A stretch of DNA of 31,089 bases. Origin: Bacteroidota bacterium. GTDB taxonomy: Bacteria > Bacteroidota > Bacteroidia > Bacteroidales > Paludibacteraceae. The position numbers were made by a program, and so were the translations under genes. The notes beneath the pieces were generated by a model. The model had not been told where the DNA came from. It did no database searches and saw nothing but the letters and a program-made list of their open reading frames with translations. The stretch covers positions 1-31,089 of the forward strand of contig JAEWUM010000010.1 in NCBI GenBank assembly GCA_023459355.1, given 5' to 3'. Within the stretch, counting starts at the first letter, position 1. Every line of letters starts with the position of its first letter. Positions 17,342 through 26,807 of this stretch are shown one piece after another.

Positions 17342-19218
17342 AAAGAATAATATTAATTCAACTCTTTGCCCTTCTGGCAACCACTATATTTGCGCGTCAG
17401 TTATATCTTTCACCAACCGGAAACGATAGCAATAACGGACTTACACCAGCTACGGCATGGCAGACACCAAATTATGCTTATAATACATTAATCGCAGGCG
17501 ATACCCTTTGGGTAGCGGGCGGAACGTATGTTATACCTGCATCTGCCGGAACAATTAAGTCGAAGAATGCAGGTAGCCAGTCGGCTCCAATCCGGGTGCT
17601 TGCCATCAGGGGAGAAAAACCTGTGTTTGATTGTTCTGCTTTTCGTAACTGGGGTAATGAAAGTTCTACCTACCGTGGCATGGATTTACGGCAATCGTGG
17701 TGGCATGTGCGTGGCATTAAAATATATCGAGCGGGTCACAACGGGATTATTGTTGCCGGCGAAAATATCACCGTAGAGGGTTGTGTGATAGAAGAATGTG
17801 GTCATGATGGAATTTCCATCGGATCAGGTTCGGTGAATGCTTTGATTCTGAACTGTGATTCGTACCGGAATGCTGAAATCAAAGGAAAAGGAGAGAATGG
17901 AGATGGTTTTGCTGCAAAAGAAGGTCGCGGAACGATTTTCAGGGGTTGTCGTGCCTGGGATAATGTGGATGATGGTTGGGATGTATATGGTGGCAGTCAT
18001 CCGGTACTCATTGATTCGTGCTGGTCGTTTGGAAATGGCGTGAATTACTGGCCCGATTTGATTACCAGCTTCCAGGGCGATGGTAACGGCTTTAAACTTG
18101 GTGGTGGTGGCGGTGTGACCGGAAATGCCCCTAACGTAGTTCTGCATAGTTTTGCATTTAACAATGTGAGTAAAGGATTCGATCAGAACCACAATGCCTG
18201 GGGAGTTACCTGTATTAATTGTACCGGATATAACAACAATGGCATGGGAAATTTTGCTTTCCATGAAGTGCCATCCGAAGGCAAACATACCATGATTAAT
18301 AATCTGTCGTATGCCGGAACCGGGCAAAATATCGCTGCCGGAAGCATAGAAACGACTAACAGTTGGAACCTTGGTATCACATTTACGGATGATATGTTCG
18401 TGAGTTTGAATACCGAAGATGCTAAATTGGATCGGGATGATGATTATCGCTTGTCAGATTCCAGGATAACCGATCTTTTTAAACTGAAAGAAGGAAATCC
18501 TGCGATTGATCAGGGGACTGTTCAAACATACATCCGTCTGAAACCATATTACGCGATTCCTTACTCAGGGGCAAAACCGGATTTGGGCGCCCGGGAATTC
18601 GATCAGGGAAGCTGGATTTATCCTGAGCCGGATGAAATAGATCCCGGGAATAACGGGGGAGGTGATGATGGTGGAAATCAAGGTGATCGTCCTACAGGAG
18701 TGAAACAGGTAATTGTGGATGTCGCTTCGCAGTTTACGGTAAGTTCTGGTGGAGGAACATCGACTGTTTGGGGACCCTTTATGCTATCCTCAGCTGAATC
18801 AGCCGTGTTTGATATGCAGTCTGTCGGGTCATCAAACGGAGCTGTGGTTATGCAGTTCTCAAGAGATAACACCAATTGGGAACAAGTTGGAGCACAGGCA
18901 AAAAATGGCAATACCAGTTGGGCAACAGCAAAACTTATCGACCTGAGCGCCGAAACTACACCATGGGGATCAAGTATTTATATTCGATTTCTGAATAGTA
19001 CCGACAGGAATGTAAATATCAAAAACCTGAAAATCACAGCATCCATTTATGAAATCACGAACAATGTTGATATTATTAATGCTGATGCAACTGTAATCAG
19101 TGTCAGGTATTTCAATGTACAGGGACAGGAAATCAGCCCCGATAGCAAAGGGTTGATAATCCGTAAGATCAGGTATTCAAACCAAGTTGTTAAAACTGAA
19201 AAGAAATTTATTAAATAA
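17338..19218 (+). CDS. PL9 lyase with acidic/Gly linker and C-terminal beta-sandwich
   Basis: A secreted family 9 lyase of 626 residues. The signal peptide (MKRIILIQLFALLATTIFA) is followed directly by the beta-helix (RQLYLSPTGNDSNNG). The site is complete: Asp189, Asp211, Asp212, Asp215 and Lys253 (GDGNGFKLGG). The first Asp lies 22 rather than 24 residues before the pair, the only one of the five PL9 proteins here with that spacing. A Pro/Asp/Gly-rich linker (about 425-455; DPGNNGGGDDGG) leads to a beta-sandwich module (about 458-575) ending YIRFLNSTDRNVNIKNLKI. The end (VRYFNVQGQEISPDSKGL ... KTEKKFIK) looks like a short C-terminal sorting-type domain. Translation is coupled to the preceding PL9 by a 4-nt overlap. 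Confidence 0.88.
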   Translation: MKRIILIQLFALLATTIFARQLYLSPTGNDSNNGLTPATAWQTPNYAYNTLIAGDTLWVAGGTYVIPASAGTIKSKNAGSQSAPIRVLAIRGEKPVFDCSAFRNWGNESSTYRGMDLRQSWWHVRGIKIYRAGHNGIIVAGENITVEGCVIEECGHDGISIGSGSVNALILNCDSYRNAEIKGKGENGDGFAAKEGRGTIFRGCRAWDNVDDGWDVYGGSHPVLIDSCWSFGNGVNYWPDLITSFQGDGNGFKLGGGGGVTGNAPNVVLHSFAFNNVSKGFDQNHNAWGVTCINCTGYNNNGMGNFAFHEVPSEGKHTMINNLSYAGTGQNIAAGSIETTNSWNLGITFTDDMFVSLNTEDAKLDRDDDYRLSDSRITDLFKLKEGNPAIDQGTVQTYIRLKPYYAIPYSGAKPDLGAREFDQGSWIYPEPDEIDPGNNGGGDDGGNQGDRPTGVKQVIVDVASQFTVSSGGGTSTVWGPFMLSSAESAVFDMQSVGSSNGAVVMQFSRDNTNWEQVGAQAKNGNTSWATAKLIDLSAETTPWGSSIYIRFLNSTDRNVNIKNLKITASIYEITNNVDIINADATVISVRYFNVQGQEISPDSKGLIIRKIRYSNQVVKTEKKFIK

Positions 19219-19250
19219 TTAGTAAATAGTAAATCATAAGCTTAGTTTTC

Positions 19251-21083
19251 ATGAAAAAATCAATCACACTATTTATTGCTGTCATACTGCTAACCTCAGT
19301 TGCAGCGCAGTCCCTGACCCATGTTATCGGACAACCAACCGGATTTGCTTCTATGAATGGAGGTACAACAGGAGGTGAAGGCGGTCCGGTTGTAACCGTT
19401 ACCAATGCTGACGAATTGAAAGCAGCCGTAGATGGATCTAATGATGCCACGATTATTTTGGTTAGTGGAACGATTAATGTTGGGAGTGAAATGTCTGCCC
19501 GTGGCAATAAAACCATAGTCGGATTGGGTACCGATGCCCGTATTGCCGGCGGAGGTTTCGGTTGGAACACCAAAAGCAATGTCATCGTGCAAAACATTAC
19601 TTTCGAAGATGCATCGGATGACTTGCTGAAAATCAACAACAAATGTAAGAACTTCTGGATAGATCATTGCACTTTCAGTGATGGCGCCAGTACCAATTCA
19701 GGTTCGCACGACGGGATGCTGGATATTACCCGCGGAAGTGAGTTCGTTACCGTATCGTATTGCCGGTTCTTTAATCACGATAAAAACATCCTGATTGGTC
19801 ACAGCGATAGCGAGTCGGGTGATGTAATTATGAAGGTTACGTTGCACCACAATTGGTTTGATGGCACGGTGCAGCGTAACCCCAGGGTGCGTTATGCCAC
19901 GGTTCATTGTTTCAATAACTATCATGTAAATAACCGTATTTATGGTGTGGCATCTGCCTGTAATGCTAACGTGCTGGTTGAAAACAGCTATTTCAAAGAT
20001 ACACAGATTCCTTTGCAGGTAGGCGTTCCGGGGTTTTCGCCGGCCGGTTATTTAGTTCAACGGGATTGCTATTTTGAAAACTGCGGAACTCCACAACTAA
20101 ACGAGAAGGATATGACCGGATTATTCCCTTATGAATATTCGCTTGACAGTGTGATGTATGTACCCTGTATTGCCGAGACCTATGTCGGTGCCGGGAAACC
20201 CCATAAAACAGACGAAAACTTTGATTGTGAAGCGACTTACCCTGGTGGCAATGGAGGTGGAGATGAAGAACCCGATCCGGATGAAGATGGATACATCTGG
20301 GTGAAAAATAATTTCTTTCAGGGAGATGCCGATGCCAATGGATGGTTTTGGTTCAATGATCAGGAAAAAGCCGGGAAATACATGAATTCGATGATTACTT
20401 TGTTTGATTCTCAATCTTCGTCGGGTGTTACTTCAACCTTGCAGGTAGAAAAAGCAGGTGCAGGAACTGATGGGACAGCAGGATCAACCGGAGCTATTAT
20501 TGGTTGTCTTGACCTTGGAAAATCAGCAACAAAATCGGAATATACAGGTGGATCAGTTGTATTTGAACTTCCTTCCTGCGGTGAGTTTCAGTTTACGAGT
20601 TCGCGTACCGGTGATAATTTGCTGAAAGTGCAGACTGCGACATCAGCTGCCGGACCTTTTACGGATGTTTATACATATTCTTCGGCAAAAGGTATCGCGA
20701 CGGTTAATGCAACCCAGTATGTGCAAACCGAAAATCCGGTTTGGGTGAAAATTATCAACGGATCAACGGGTAGTTTGAATATTCACGGTGTGAAAATCAG
20801 TTCTTATGAAAAAATACTTTCATCAACTAAAATAGTGAAAGAAGGAATATCAGCGTTAAATTACCATCAGGGGGTGCTGACTTTCAAACATGAAAAAACG
20901 GCTCCGGCTGAAATCAGAATATCGAATGCTGAAGGGAAAACCATCGATATCCCTTTCCGGGGATGGGTGGAAGCAGGCGTTGAAAATCGTTTGCAACTTA
21001 ATATGAACCACCTGAACAAAGGTGTTTATCTACTTATGATGAATACAAATGAAGGTGTAACTACATTGAAGATATCAAAATGA
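19251..21083 (+). CDS. PL1 pectate lyase (PelC-type) with beta-sandwich module and T9SS tail
   Basis: A Ca-dependent pectate lyase of 610 residues, of the classical PL1 form and clearly different from the two earlier PL1 proteins. After the signal peptide (MKKSITLFIAVILLTSVAAQ) the domain shows FWIDHCTFSDG (Asp138), DGMLDITRGSEFVTVSYC and TVQRNPRVRY, with Arg209 as the catalytic base and Arg214 completing RxPxxR. A Gly/acidic linker (about 330-347; GGNGGGDEEPDPDEDG) joins a beta-sandwich module (about 348-523). A T9SS-type tail follows (about 530-610; ISNAEGKTIDI, LNKGVYLLMMN, LKISK). The 14 nt around its start (AGTTTTCATGAAAA) match those at the first PL9 start (11776). The stop overlaps the next start by 4 nt (21080-21083). 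Confidence 0.92.
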   Translation: MKKSITLFIAVILLTSVAAQSLTHVIGQPTGFASMNGGTTGGEGGPVVTVTNADELKAAVDGSNDATIILVSGTINVGSEMSARGNKTIVGLGTDARIAGGGFGWNTKSNVIVQNITFEDASDDLLKINNKCKNFWIDHCTFSDGASTNSGSHDGMLDITRGSEFVTVSYCRFFNHDKNILIGHSDSESGDVIMKVTLHHNWFDGTVQRNPRVRYATVHCFNNYHVNNRIYGVASACNANVLVENSYFKDTQIPLQVGVPGFSPAGYLVQRDCYFENCGTPQLNEKDMTGLFPYEYSLDSVMYVPCIAETYVGAGKPHKTDENFDCEATYPGGNGGGDEEPDPDEDGYIWVKNNFFQGDADANGWFWFNDQEKAGKYMNSMITLFDSQSSSGVTSTLQVEKAGAGTDGTAGSTGAIIGCLDLGKSATKSEYTGGSVVFELPSCGEFQFTSSRTGDNLLKVQTATSAAGPFTDVYTYSSAKGIATVNATQYVQTENPVWVKIINGSTGSLNIHGVKISSYEKILSSTKIVKEGISALNYHQGVLTFKHEKTAPAEIRISNAEGKTIDIPFRGWVEAGVENRLQLNMNHLNKGVYLLMMNTNEGVTTLKISK

Positions 21084-22699
21084 GGTTGATAATTTTGTCT
21101 GTAACGGTTTTTTATTGCGTGTTTTTATCAGCAGTAAATTATTATGTATCTCCTTCGGGAAATGATGCCAACACAGGCACGTTGGAATCTCCGCGGTTTA
21201 ATATCTCCTCGCTGGTAAATCTCGTGAACCCGGGCGATACAATTTTCGTGTTGCCTGGCAGGTATAATTATAACTCGATAACCCGTCTCACCCGATCCGG
21301 CACTTCAGATCAACGTATCTGTATTTTCGGAACGGGATATACTACGGTTGCTGAGCGTCCGTTGCTGAATTACAGTGCACAGGGTGCCGGTGATGCTAAC
21401 CGTGCTTTTTTACTTGAAGCGGGTGCGGATTATTGGCATATCAAAGGATTGATTATTCAGGAGGCAGGCGACAATGGCATCAAAATAGAAAGTAACTGGA
21501 ATATTATCGAATTTTGTGACTTTGATGCTTGTTATGACAGTGGACTACAAATCGGTCTGAGTAAAAATGCTGGTGCTAATGACGGAACTTGTGCGTATAA
21601 TTACATCCTGAATTGCGATTCTTACAACAATTGCGATTCGCATAAAAGTGGTGGTAATGCAGATGGATTTGCCTGTAAGTTGTTTTGTGGACCGGGTAAT
21701 ATCTTCGAAAACTGTCGTGCCTGGAATAACTCTGACGATGGCTGGGATATGTATTCGAATACTTTCGGCGTGCTGATGTTAAATTGTTGGACCTGGCATA
21801 ACGGGGATAAGAATACTCTTCGTGATGGAAAATATGGAAATGGTAATGGGTTCAAGATGGGCGGAAACAGTACCTATTCGCGGGGAACAAATATCGCGGT
21901 AGGATGCATTGGTTTCGATCTGTATTACGTGAGTGGCGCAGGAAAAGTGTTCGATCAGAATGATAATCAGGATCCGCAGGTAATGCTCCACTGCGTGGCT
22001 TTTGATAACATTAAGGGTTTTTCCATGGCGAGCGGAAGCAGCGGTCATACCATCAAAAACTGCATCGGGTTTAAATCAAGGGATAAAATTATCAGTGATC
22101 AGGAACAAAACATCACCCAAAACAACAGTTGGCAGTTTGGTGATAATATCAAAGACAAACAGAACGGCGGCATTGGTAATTACGATGATTTTGTAGTCGA
22201 TTTATCGAATAATATCGTGGCTAATCAATTGGCTTCGGTACAACGTAATGTTGATGGATCAATTCCGGATAACGGGTTTTGTCGACTGAAATCTTCATCC
22301 GATTGCATAGATATGGGACAAGTTGTTTCCTATACTTTCTTGGGTGTAAAACACGACATTCCATATCATGGAGCTACTCCCGATTTGGGCGCTTATGAAT
22401 ATAATACTGCGACAGCGATATTGAATCCTGGTACACGAATATATTCTAATTTGAAAATTTCTCAAACAGGATTAACTGATATCTCAACCATCAGCTTCAA
22501 ATTAGAAAGATCCATAGTTATTAGTCTGGATGTAGTTGATATTCAGGGTAGAATAGTGATGAGTTGTGTAAGTCGACAGCTTTTTCCGGTAGGAGATAAT
22601 TACCACATAGTTTATTTGGGTAATTTGCAGCCGGGAATGTACATGGCACGGTTAAGTGCTGAAAATAAAGTGCTGCAAACCCTTAAATTTCTGCGTTAA
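21080..22699 (+). CDS. Compact PL9 lyase with T9SS tail
   Basis: A secreted family 9 lyase of 539 residues, the smallest of the five, with no accessory module between the catalytic domain and the tail. The signal peptide (MRLIILSVTVFYCVFLSA) runs straight into NYYVSPSGNDANTGT. Ca ligands Asp195, Asp219, Asp220, Asp223 and catalytic Lys259 (GNGNGFKMGG) have exactly the spacing of Erwinia Pel9A (first Asp to Lys 64 residues). The final about 85 residues (VVDIQGRIVMS, LQPGMYMARLS, TLKFLR) form a T9SS sorting domain. It overlaps the upstream PL1 gene by 4 nt and is separated from the next PL9 by 1 nt, so the three are translationally linked. Confidence 0.9.
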   Translation: MRLIILSVTVFYCVFLSAVNYYVSPSGNDANTGTLESPRFNISSLVNLVNPGDTIFVLPGRYNYNSITRLTRSGTSDQRICIFGTGYTTVAERPLLNYSAQGAGDANRAFLLEAGADYWHIKGLIIQEAGDNGIKIESNWNIIEFCDFDACYDSGLQIGLSKNAGANDGTCAYNYILNCDSYNNCDSHKSGGNADGFACKLFCGPGNIFENCRAWNNSDDGWDMYSNTFGVLMLNCWTWHNGDKNTLRDGKYGNGNGFKMGGNSTYSRGTNIAVGCIGFDLYYVSGAGKVFDQNDNQDPQVMLHCVAFDNIKGFSMASGSSGHTIKNCIGFKSRDKIISDQEQNITQNNSWQFGDNIKDKQNGGIGNYDDFVVDLSNNIVANQLASVQRNVDGSIPDNGFCRLKSSSDCIDMGQVVSYTFLGVKHDIPYHGATPDLGAYEYNTATAILNPGTRIYSNLKISQTGLTDISTISFKLERSIVISLDVVDIQGRIVMSCVSRQLFPVGDNYHIVYLGNLQPGMYMARLSAENKVLQTLKFLR

Positions 22700-22700
22700 T

Positions 22701-25037
22701 ATGAAAAAACTTGTTTTCATTATCATACTTTTACCTTTTGTTTCGCTCTATGCTGATTTGATTGTTCAGGCTGAAAGTGGTACTTTTGACGGTAAAACCG
22801 ATACCCAGCATAGTGGTTATACAGGTAGTGCTTTTGTGGATCTTACAAATAAAACGGGTAGCGCTTTGTTGCTGGAATTCAGTTTGGCCGAAGCAATGCC
22901 TGAAGCTACCGTGCTGGTACGTTGGGCAAATGGAAAAAACGATGACCGGGCAATGAGTTTTACAGTCAATGGAGATTTGCAGATTGCTTCGCAAGCTTTT
23001 GGTTACTCCGGAGCTTTTACTACCTGGATTGAAACGCCGGTGGCGCTTAATCTTCGCAAGGGTGTTAATCGTTTGCTGCTTACGTCGCTTACTGCTAATG
23101 GCGGTCCGAATATGGACAGGATCACCATTGTAGGAGGAGAACAAGGTCTGAAGGAATATGCACTCAATATCTCCATAAAAGGAAAAGGTTCCGTTGTGAA
23201 AATTCCGGATGAACCTTTCTATCCGGAAGGTACAACCGTTCAACTTCAGGCAGTTCCCAATCCTTTTTTTCAAGCTGCGTTTGTAAGCTGGACAGGTGAT
23301 ATTACTTCTTCTTCTGATATAAATACGCAGATAACTATTGATGCTGAGAAAAGTATTACAGCTACCTTTAAATCAGCCATGTATAATGCTTATTATTGCG
23401 CTCCTGTGGAAAAGGGAGGTAGCGATTTAAATCCGGGAACAATGGAATTCCCCTTTTTCAATATCAGTAAAGCGCTCACGGTTATGGAACCGGGCGATAC
23501 GATTTACATGCGTGGTGGAACCTACAGGTATACTGCAACTATCCTGCTTACAGGACAGGGCAGTCCGCTCGAATATTTCAGCATATTTAATTATCCTGAA
23601 GAATATCCGGTGTTGAATTTTTATGATATTTTCAATTCGTATAGCAATCTGAGCGCTTCTGCCAGAGGGGAAGCGCGTGGGTTTAAAATTACCGGTGATT
23701 ATTATCATTTAAAAGGATTGGAAATTTGTCAGGCGCCTGACAATGGGATTAAAATTGAAGGAAGTCATAATATCTGTGAACGTTTGGTGTTACATCATAA
23801 TGGTGATTCTGGTATTCAGATAGGACTTGCCAAAGAATCGCCCGATGCGGCTGATAAGGTTTGTAATAATCTGATAAAGAACTGTGATTCGTATAGAAAC
23901 CTTGATTGGGGTACCGGATATGAAAATGCCGACGGATTTGCTTGTAAACTTTCACCGGGAGCCAATAATCGTTTTGTGGGGTGCCGCGCATGGGAAAATG
24001 CCGATGACGGATGGGATTTTTATATGACTCATTATACAATTTATGTAGATTCGTGTTGGACTTTCGGAAACGGGAATCCGGCTTTGGCCAGTAAGAGTGA
24101 TCTGGATTGGGAATATGGACAAAAAAATACCCTGCCTTCCGGTTGGGCGGGAGATGGAAACGGGTTCAAACTGGGGGGCGACGATTGGGCAGCTAAACAT
24201 GTAGTGCGGAATTGCATTGCTTTCGATGGTTATGTCACGGGTGCCGGTTTCAGTGAAAATAATAATGCCGATAGTCTTTTTTTGTCTAATTGTGTTTCCT
24301 GGCAGGGAATGAAAAACTTCCGGATTCGGGCTTATCCCAGTGATTTGAGAAATTGTATCAGTTTTGATGCTAAAGTAAGCGGTGAGGGACAAATGTATGA
24401 CCTTGCCACCGGCACTACTGAACTTAATAATTCATGGAACAGTATCGACAATGCCTTTGCGCTGGTTCCTTACAAAGACCAGAACAACAAAACCTTTGAC
24501 CAGAAAACTATTTACAATGAATTTGTTAGTACTTCCAAAGACGATTTTCTTGCCCCGCGCGAGCCGGATGGTGGTTTGCCTGAAAATGGTTTTGGAAGGT
24601 TAAAGGAAAACTCCATTTTTATTGATAAAGGAACTAATGTTGTCAGGGGAATAGATCCTGTTAGCTGGAAAAGAATTGATATTGAGTTAAATGGATTTTA
24701 TGGCACAGCTCCTGATCTTGGCGCTTTCGAATATGTTCCCGCTTCTGTCAGCGGATTAAATGCCATTGAGAGTGGAAGTCATAACCTGAAAGTATATCCC
24801 AATCCATTTGTCGGTTCTACAACACTTGAAATTGAAAGTGTTTATTCCGGAACCGCTAAATTGGCAATTTATGATATTTCAGGAAAAGAAGTGTTGCAAT
24901 TTTATTTAAACAACCTGATGACGGGAGAAAAAAGAACGATAAAACTGAACGGGTTCTCGAAAACTGGAATTTATACGGCTGTTTTTAGTAATGGAAATTA
25001 CAAAAAAACGCTTAAACTGATAAAAATTAATCCATAA
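22701..25037 (+). CDS. PL9 lyase with N-terminal CBM-like and InlB-repeat-like modules and T9SS tail
   Basis: A secreted family 9 lyase of 778 residues. I start it at ATG 22701 (MKKLVFIIILLPFVS signal peptide); the frame is open from a GTG at 22656, but that part lies inside the previous gene. The first module (about 19-145) resembles CBM6/35-type binding domains (IVQAESG, HSGYTGSAFVDL, VLVRWANG, NRLLL). The second (about 150-225) is an InlB-type/divergent repeat (GKGSVVKIPDEPFYPEGTTVQLQ cut short here). The PL9 helix starts near 230; Asp411, Asp435, Asp436, Asp439 and Lys490 (GDGNGFKLGG) complete the site. The tail from VYPNPF to KLIKINP is a typical T9SS type A domain. A 227-bp gap follows, ending this gene run. 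Confidence 0.9.
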   Translation: MKKLVFIIILLPFVSLYADLIVQAESGTFDGKTDTQHSGYTGSAFVDLTNKTGSALLLEFSLAEAMPEATVLVRWANGKNDDRAMSFTVNGDLQIASQAFGYSGAFTTWIETPVALNLRKGVNRLLLTSLTANGGPNMDRITIVGGEQGLKEYALNISIKGKGSVVKIPDEPFYPEGTTVQLQAVPNPFFQAAFVSWTGDITSSSDINTQITIDAEKSITATFKSAMYNAYYCAPVEKGGSDLNPGTMEFPFFNISKALTVMEPGDTIYMRGGTYRYTATILLTGQGSPLEYFSIFNYPEEYPVLNFYDIFNSYSNLSASARGEARGFKITGDYYHLKGLEICQAPDNGIKIEGSHNICERLVLHHNGDSGIQIGLAKESPDAADKVCNNLIKNCDSYRNLDWGTGYENADGFACKLSPGANNRFVGCRAWENADDGWDFYMTHYTIYVDSCWTFGNGNPALASKSDLDWEYGQKNTLPSGWAGDGNGFKLGGDDWAAKHVVRNCIAFDGYVTGAGFSENNNADSLFLSNCVSWQGMKNFRIRAYPSDLRNCISFDAKVSGEGQMYDLATGTTELNNSWNSIDNAFALVPYKDQNNKTFDQKTIYNEFVSTSKDDFLAPREPDGGLPENGFGRLKENSIFIDKGTNVVRGIDPVSWKRIDIELNGFYGTAPDLGAFEYVPASVSGLNAIESGSHNLKVYPNPFVGSTTLEIESVYSGTAKLAIYDISGKEVLQFYLNNLMTGEKRTIKLNGFSKTGIYTAVFSNGNYKKTLKLIKINP

Positions 25038-25264
25038 AAGTAATGTTGTTTTGCTTTAGATTATATACCTCCGGCACAATTGAGATGCGGAATGTTGAAG
25101 TTGCAGGTTATCATAAAGTTACATCGAACTTAACATCAACTCAGACGTTATAAAACAAGTAAATTGTATGCCGTCAGTAATATTAGAAAGATTAATACGC
25201 TTGATGAATATCTTGTGTTTACGGTCATGAAGAAAAGATAAAACTCTAACAATAAACAAATAAG
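25038..25264. other. Intergenic gap before GH105, no recognisable signal
   Basis: A 227-bp AT-rich gap. I see no perfect TAnnTTTG element, no TTTTTACACA box and no convincing terminator hairpin. A promoter for the GH105-CE8 pair may still be here in divergent form. The short minus-strand reading frame over this gap has no supporting features. Confidence 0.4.
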
Positions 25265-26797
25265 ATGAGAAGAAAAATTTCATTATTCTTGCTTGCGGCA
25301 ATGATGTTTAGTCTTAATGCTGCAACTTTTCGTCCTGATTCACTTTATTCCAAATGGATTATTGATTCACGGATGGGAGATTTCAGAAACAAAACGAATA
25401 CAAACCGTTTTTTGACTCCGACCACTACCCGTAATGTCGGCTGGGACTATGTGCCGGGATTGGTTGCCAAAGCCATCATCAAGGCATGGGAACAATACAA
25501 AAACGAGCCCTGGAGTGCTTACTATTTTACAGGAATACAGGACTATGCCGACAATGTGACTATGAATCTGGGTGCCAGTAATATTGATGACCTCAACGCG
25601 GGGAAAATTTATTTTGAATTGTATCGTGGTGCTATTGAAAAAGGTCAGACAGTGAAAGCAGCGACTTACAAAGCGAATATTACTACCTGTCGCAATACAC
25701 TGAAGAATAATCATAACCGTATCGGGTCTAACTTGCCGGGTTCCGGAGGTTTTTGGCATAAGTTGCAGTATGTTAACCAGATGTGGCTCGATGGTTTGTA
25801 TATGGGGCCGGCATTGTATGCCGAATGGCAGGGTAATTTCGGTTATGAACTGGGTGAGGCAGATAACCTGGCTTCGTGGGATGATATCGTGATGCAATTC
25901 GACACCATTTTCAAATATACCTGGGATGCGCAAAAGAAACTGAATTACCATGCCTGGTCAGCCGAACCGCTTAACAATGCCTCAAAATACTGGGCGGATC
26001 CTGTAACCGGTAAATCACTGGAGTTCTGGGGCAGGGGAGTCGGCTGGTTTTTTGCAGCTCTGGTGGATGTGCTGGAATATATGCCGGCAAGTCATCCGGC
26101 TCGTACTCGCGTGATTAATTACGCCAACTTAGTTGCCGACGGTTTGAAAGATCGTCAGGATGAGGCAAGTGGTTGCTGGTATCAGTTGTTGCAATATGAT
26201 AATACCTTAAAAGGAACAAGCTGCAATGTGTATAACTACTTAGAATCATCAGCTTCCGCCATGTTTACTTATGCTTATTACAAAGGTATCCGGTTGGGTG
26301 TATTAGACAAAGCCATCTATAAACCTGTTGCTGATAAGGCGTACAAAGGTTTCATCCAGACTTTCGTGGTCGAAGAAGGAAACGGCAAAATCAAACTCAT
26401 ACAAAGTTGCGAATCGGCTGGTTTGAGCAGTACACGTAAGGGTGATGCCAATTACTACCTGTGTGGCAGCGATGTAGCGATACATAACAATACCGAAGGA
26501 AAAGTGTTAGGCCCATTCATTATGGCCAGTCTTGAGTATGAACTCTCGAATGATGTGACCACAACGTCACCCTGTAACGCCGACAATCAGTTTAAAATTC
26601 GTTCAAACAACCTGCAATTAAGTATAGAATCTCCAGAAAATAATTTGGATAGCGTCGTGGTGTACAACATGCAGGGACAAAAAATTGCTGATCGTTTTTC
26701 TAATAAAACTTGTTGTACAAATATTTCAGTTCCCGATCAGGGTTTATATTTCGTCAGAATAAATCATTTACATAGTTATAAACATTGGATTGACTAA
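25265..26797 (+). CDS. GH105 unsaturated uronyl hydrolase with C-terminal sorting-like domain
   Basis: A family 105 hydrolase that removes the 4,5-unsaturated galacturonyl residue from the non-reducing end of lyase products by a hydration mechanism. Of 510 residues, about 20-430 form the (alpha/alpha)6 barrel: VGWDYVPGLVAKAI, MWLDGLYMGPALYAEW with Asp176 matching the catalytic Asp (Asp143 in Bacillus YteR), and the conserved WGRGVGWFFAALVDVLEY (about 255). A Sec signal peptide is present (MRRKISLFLLAAMMFSLNA). The C-terminus (VVVYNMQGQKIADRF ... DQGLYFVRINHL) looks like a T9SS domain, though the last strand (SYKHWID) is atypical. A surface GH105 is unusual, because most are periplasmic or cytoplasmic. 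The next gene follows after 10 nt. Confidence 0.88.
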   Translation: MRRKISLFLLAAMMFSLNAATFRPDSLYSKWIIDSRMGDFRNKTNTNRFLTPTTTRNVGWDYVPGLVAKAIIKAWEQYKNEPWSAYYFTGIQDYADNVTMNLGASNIDDLNAGKIYFELYRGAIEKGQTVKAATYKANITTCRNTLKNNHNRIGSNLPGSGGFWHKLQYVNQMWLDGLYMGPALYAEWQGNFGYELGEADNLASWDDIVMQFDTIFKYTWDAQKKLNYHAWSAEPLNNASKYWADPVTGKSLEFWGRGVGWFFAALVDVLEYMPASHPARTRVINYANLVADGLKDRQDEASGCWYQLLQYDNTLKGTSCNVYNYLESSASAMFTYAYYKGIRLGVLDKAIYKPVADKAYKGFIQTFVVEEGNGKIKLIQSCESAGLSSTRKGDANYYLCGSDVAIHNNTEGKVLGPFIMASLEYELSNDVTTTSPCNADNQFKIRSNNLQLSIESPENNLDSVVVYNMQGQKIADRFSNKTCCTNISVPDQGLYFVRINHLHSYKHWID

Positions 26798-26807
26798 TTG
26801 TCATGTT

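Noticed and set aside
22656..22700. GTG start for the fifth PL9
   Set aside because: It lies inside the previous coding sequence; ATG 22701 starts a clear signal peptide.
26790..26807. TTG start for the divergent CE8
   Set aside because: It overlaps the GH105 stop; ATG 26808 begins MKKLLSV, a standard signal peptide.
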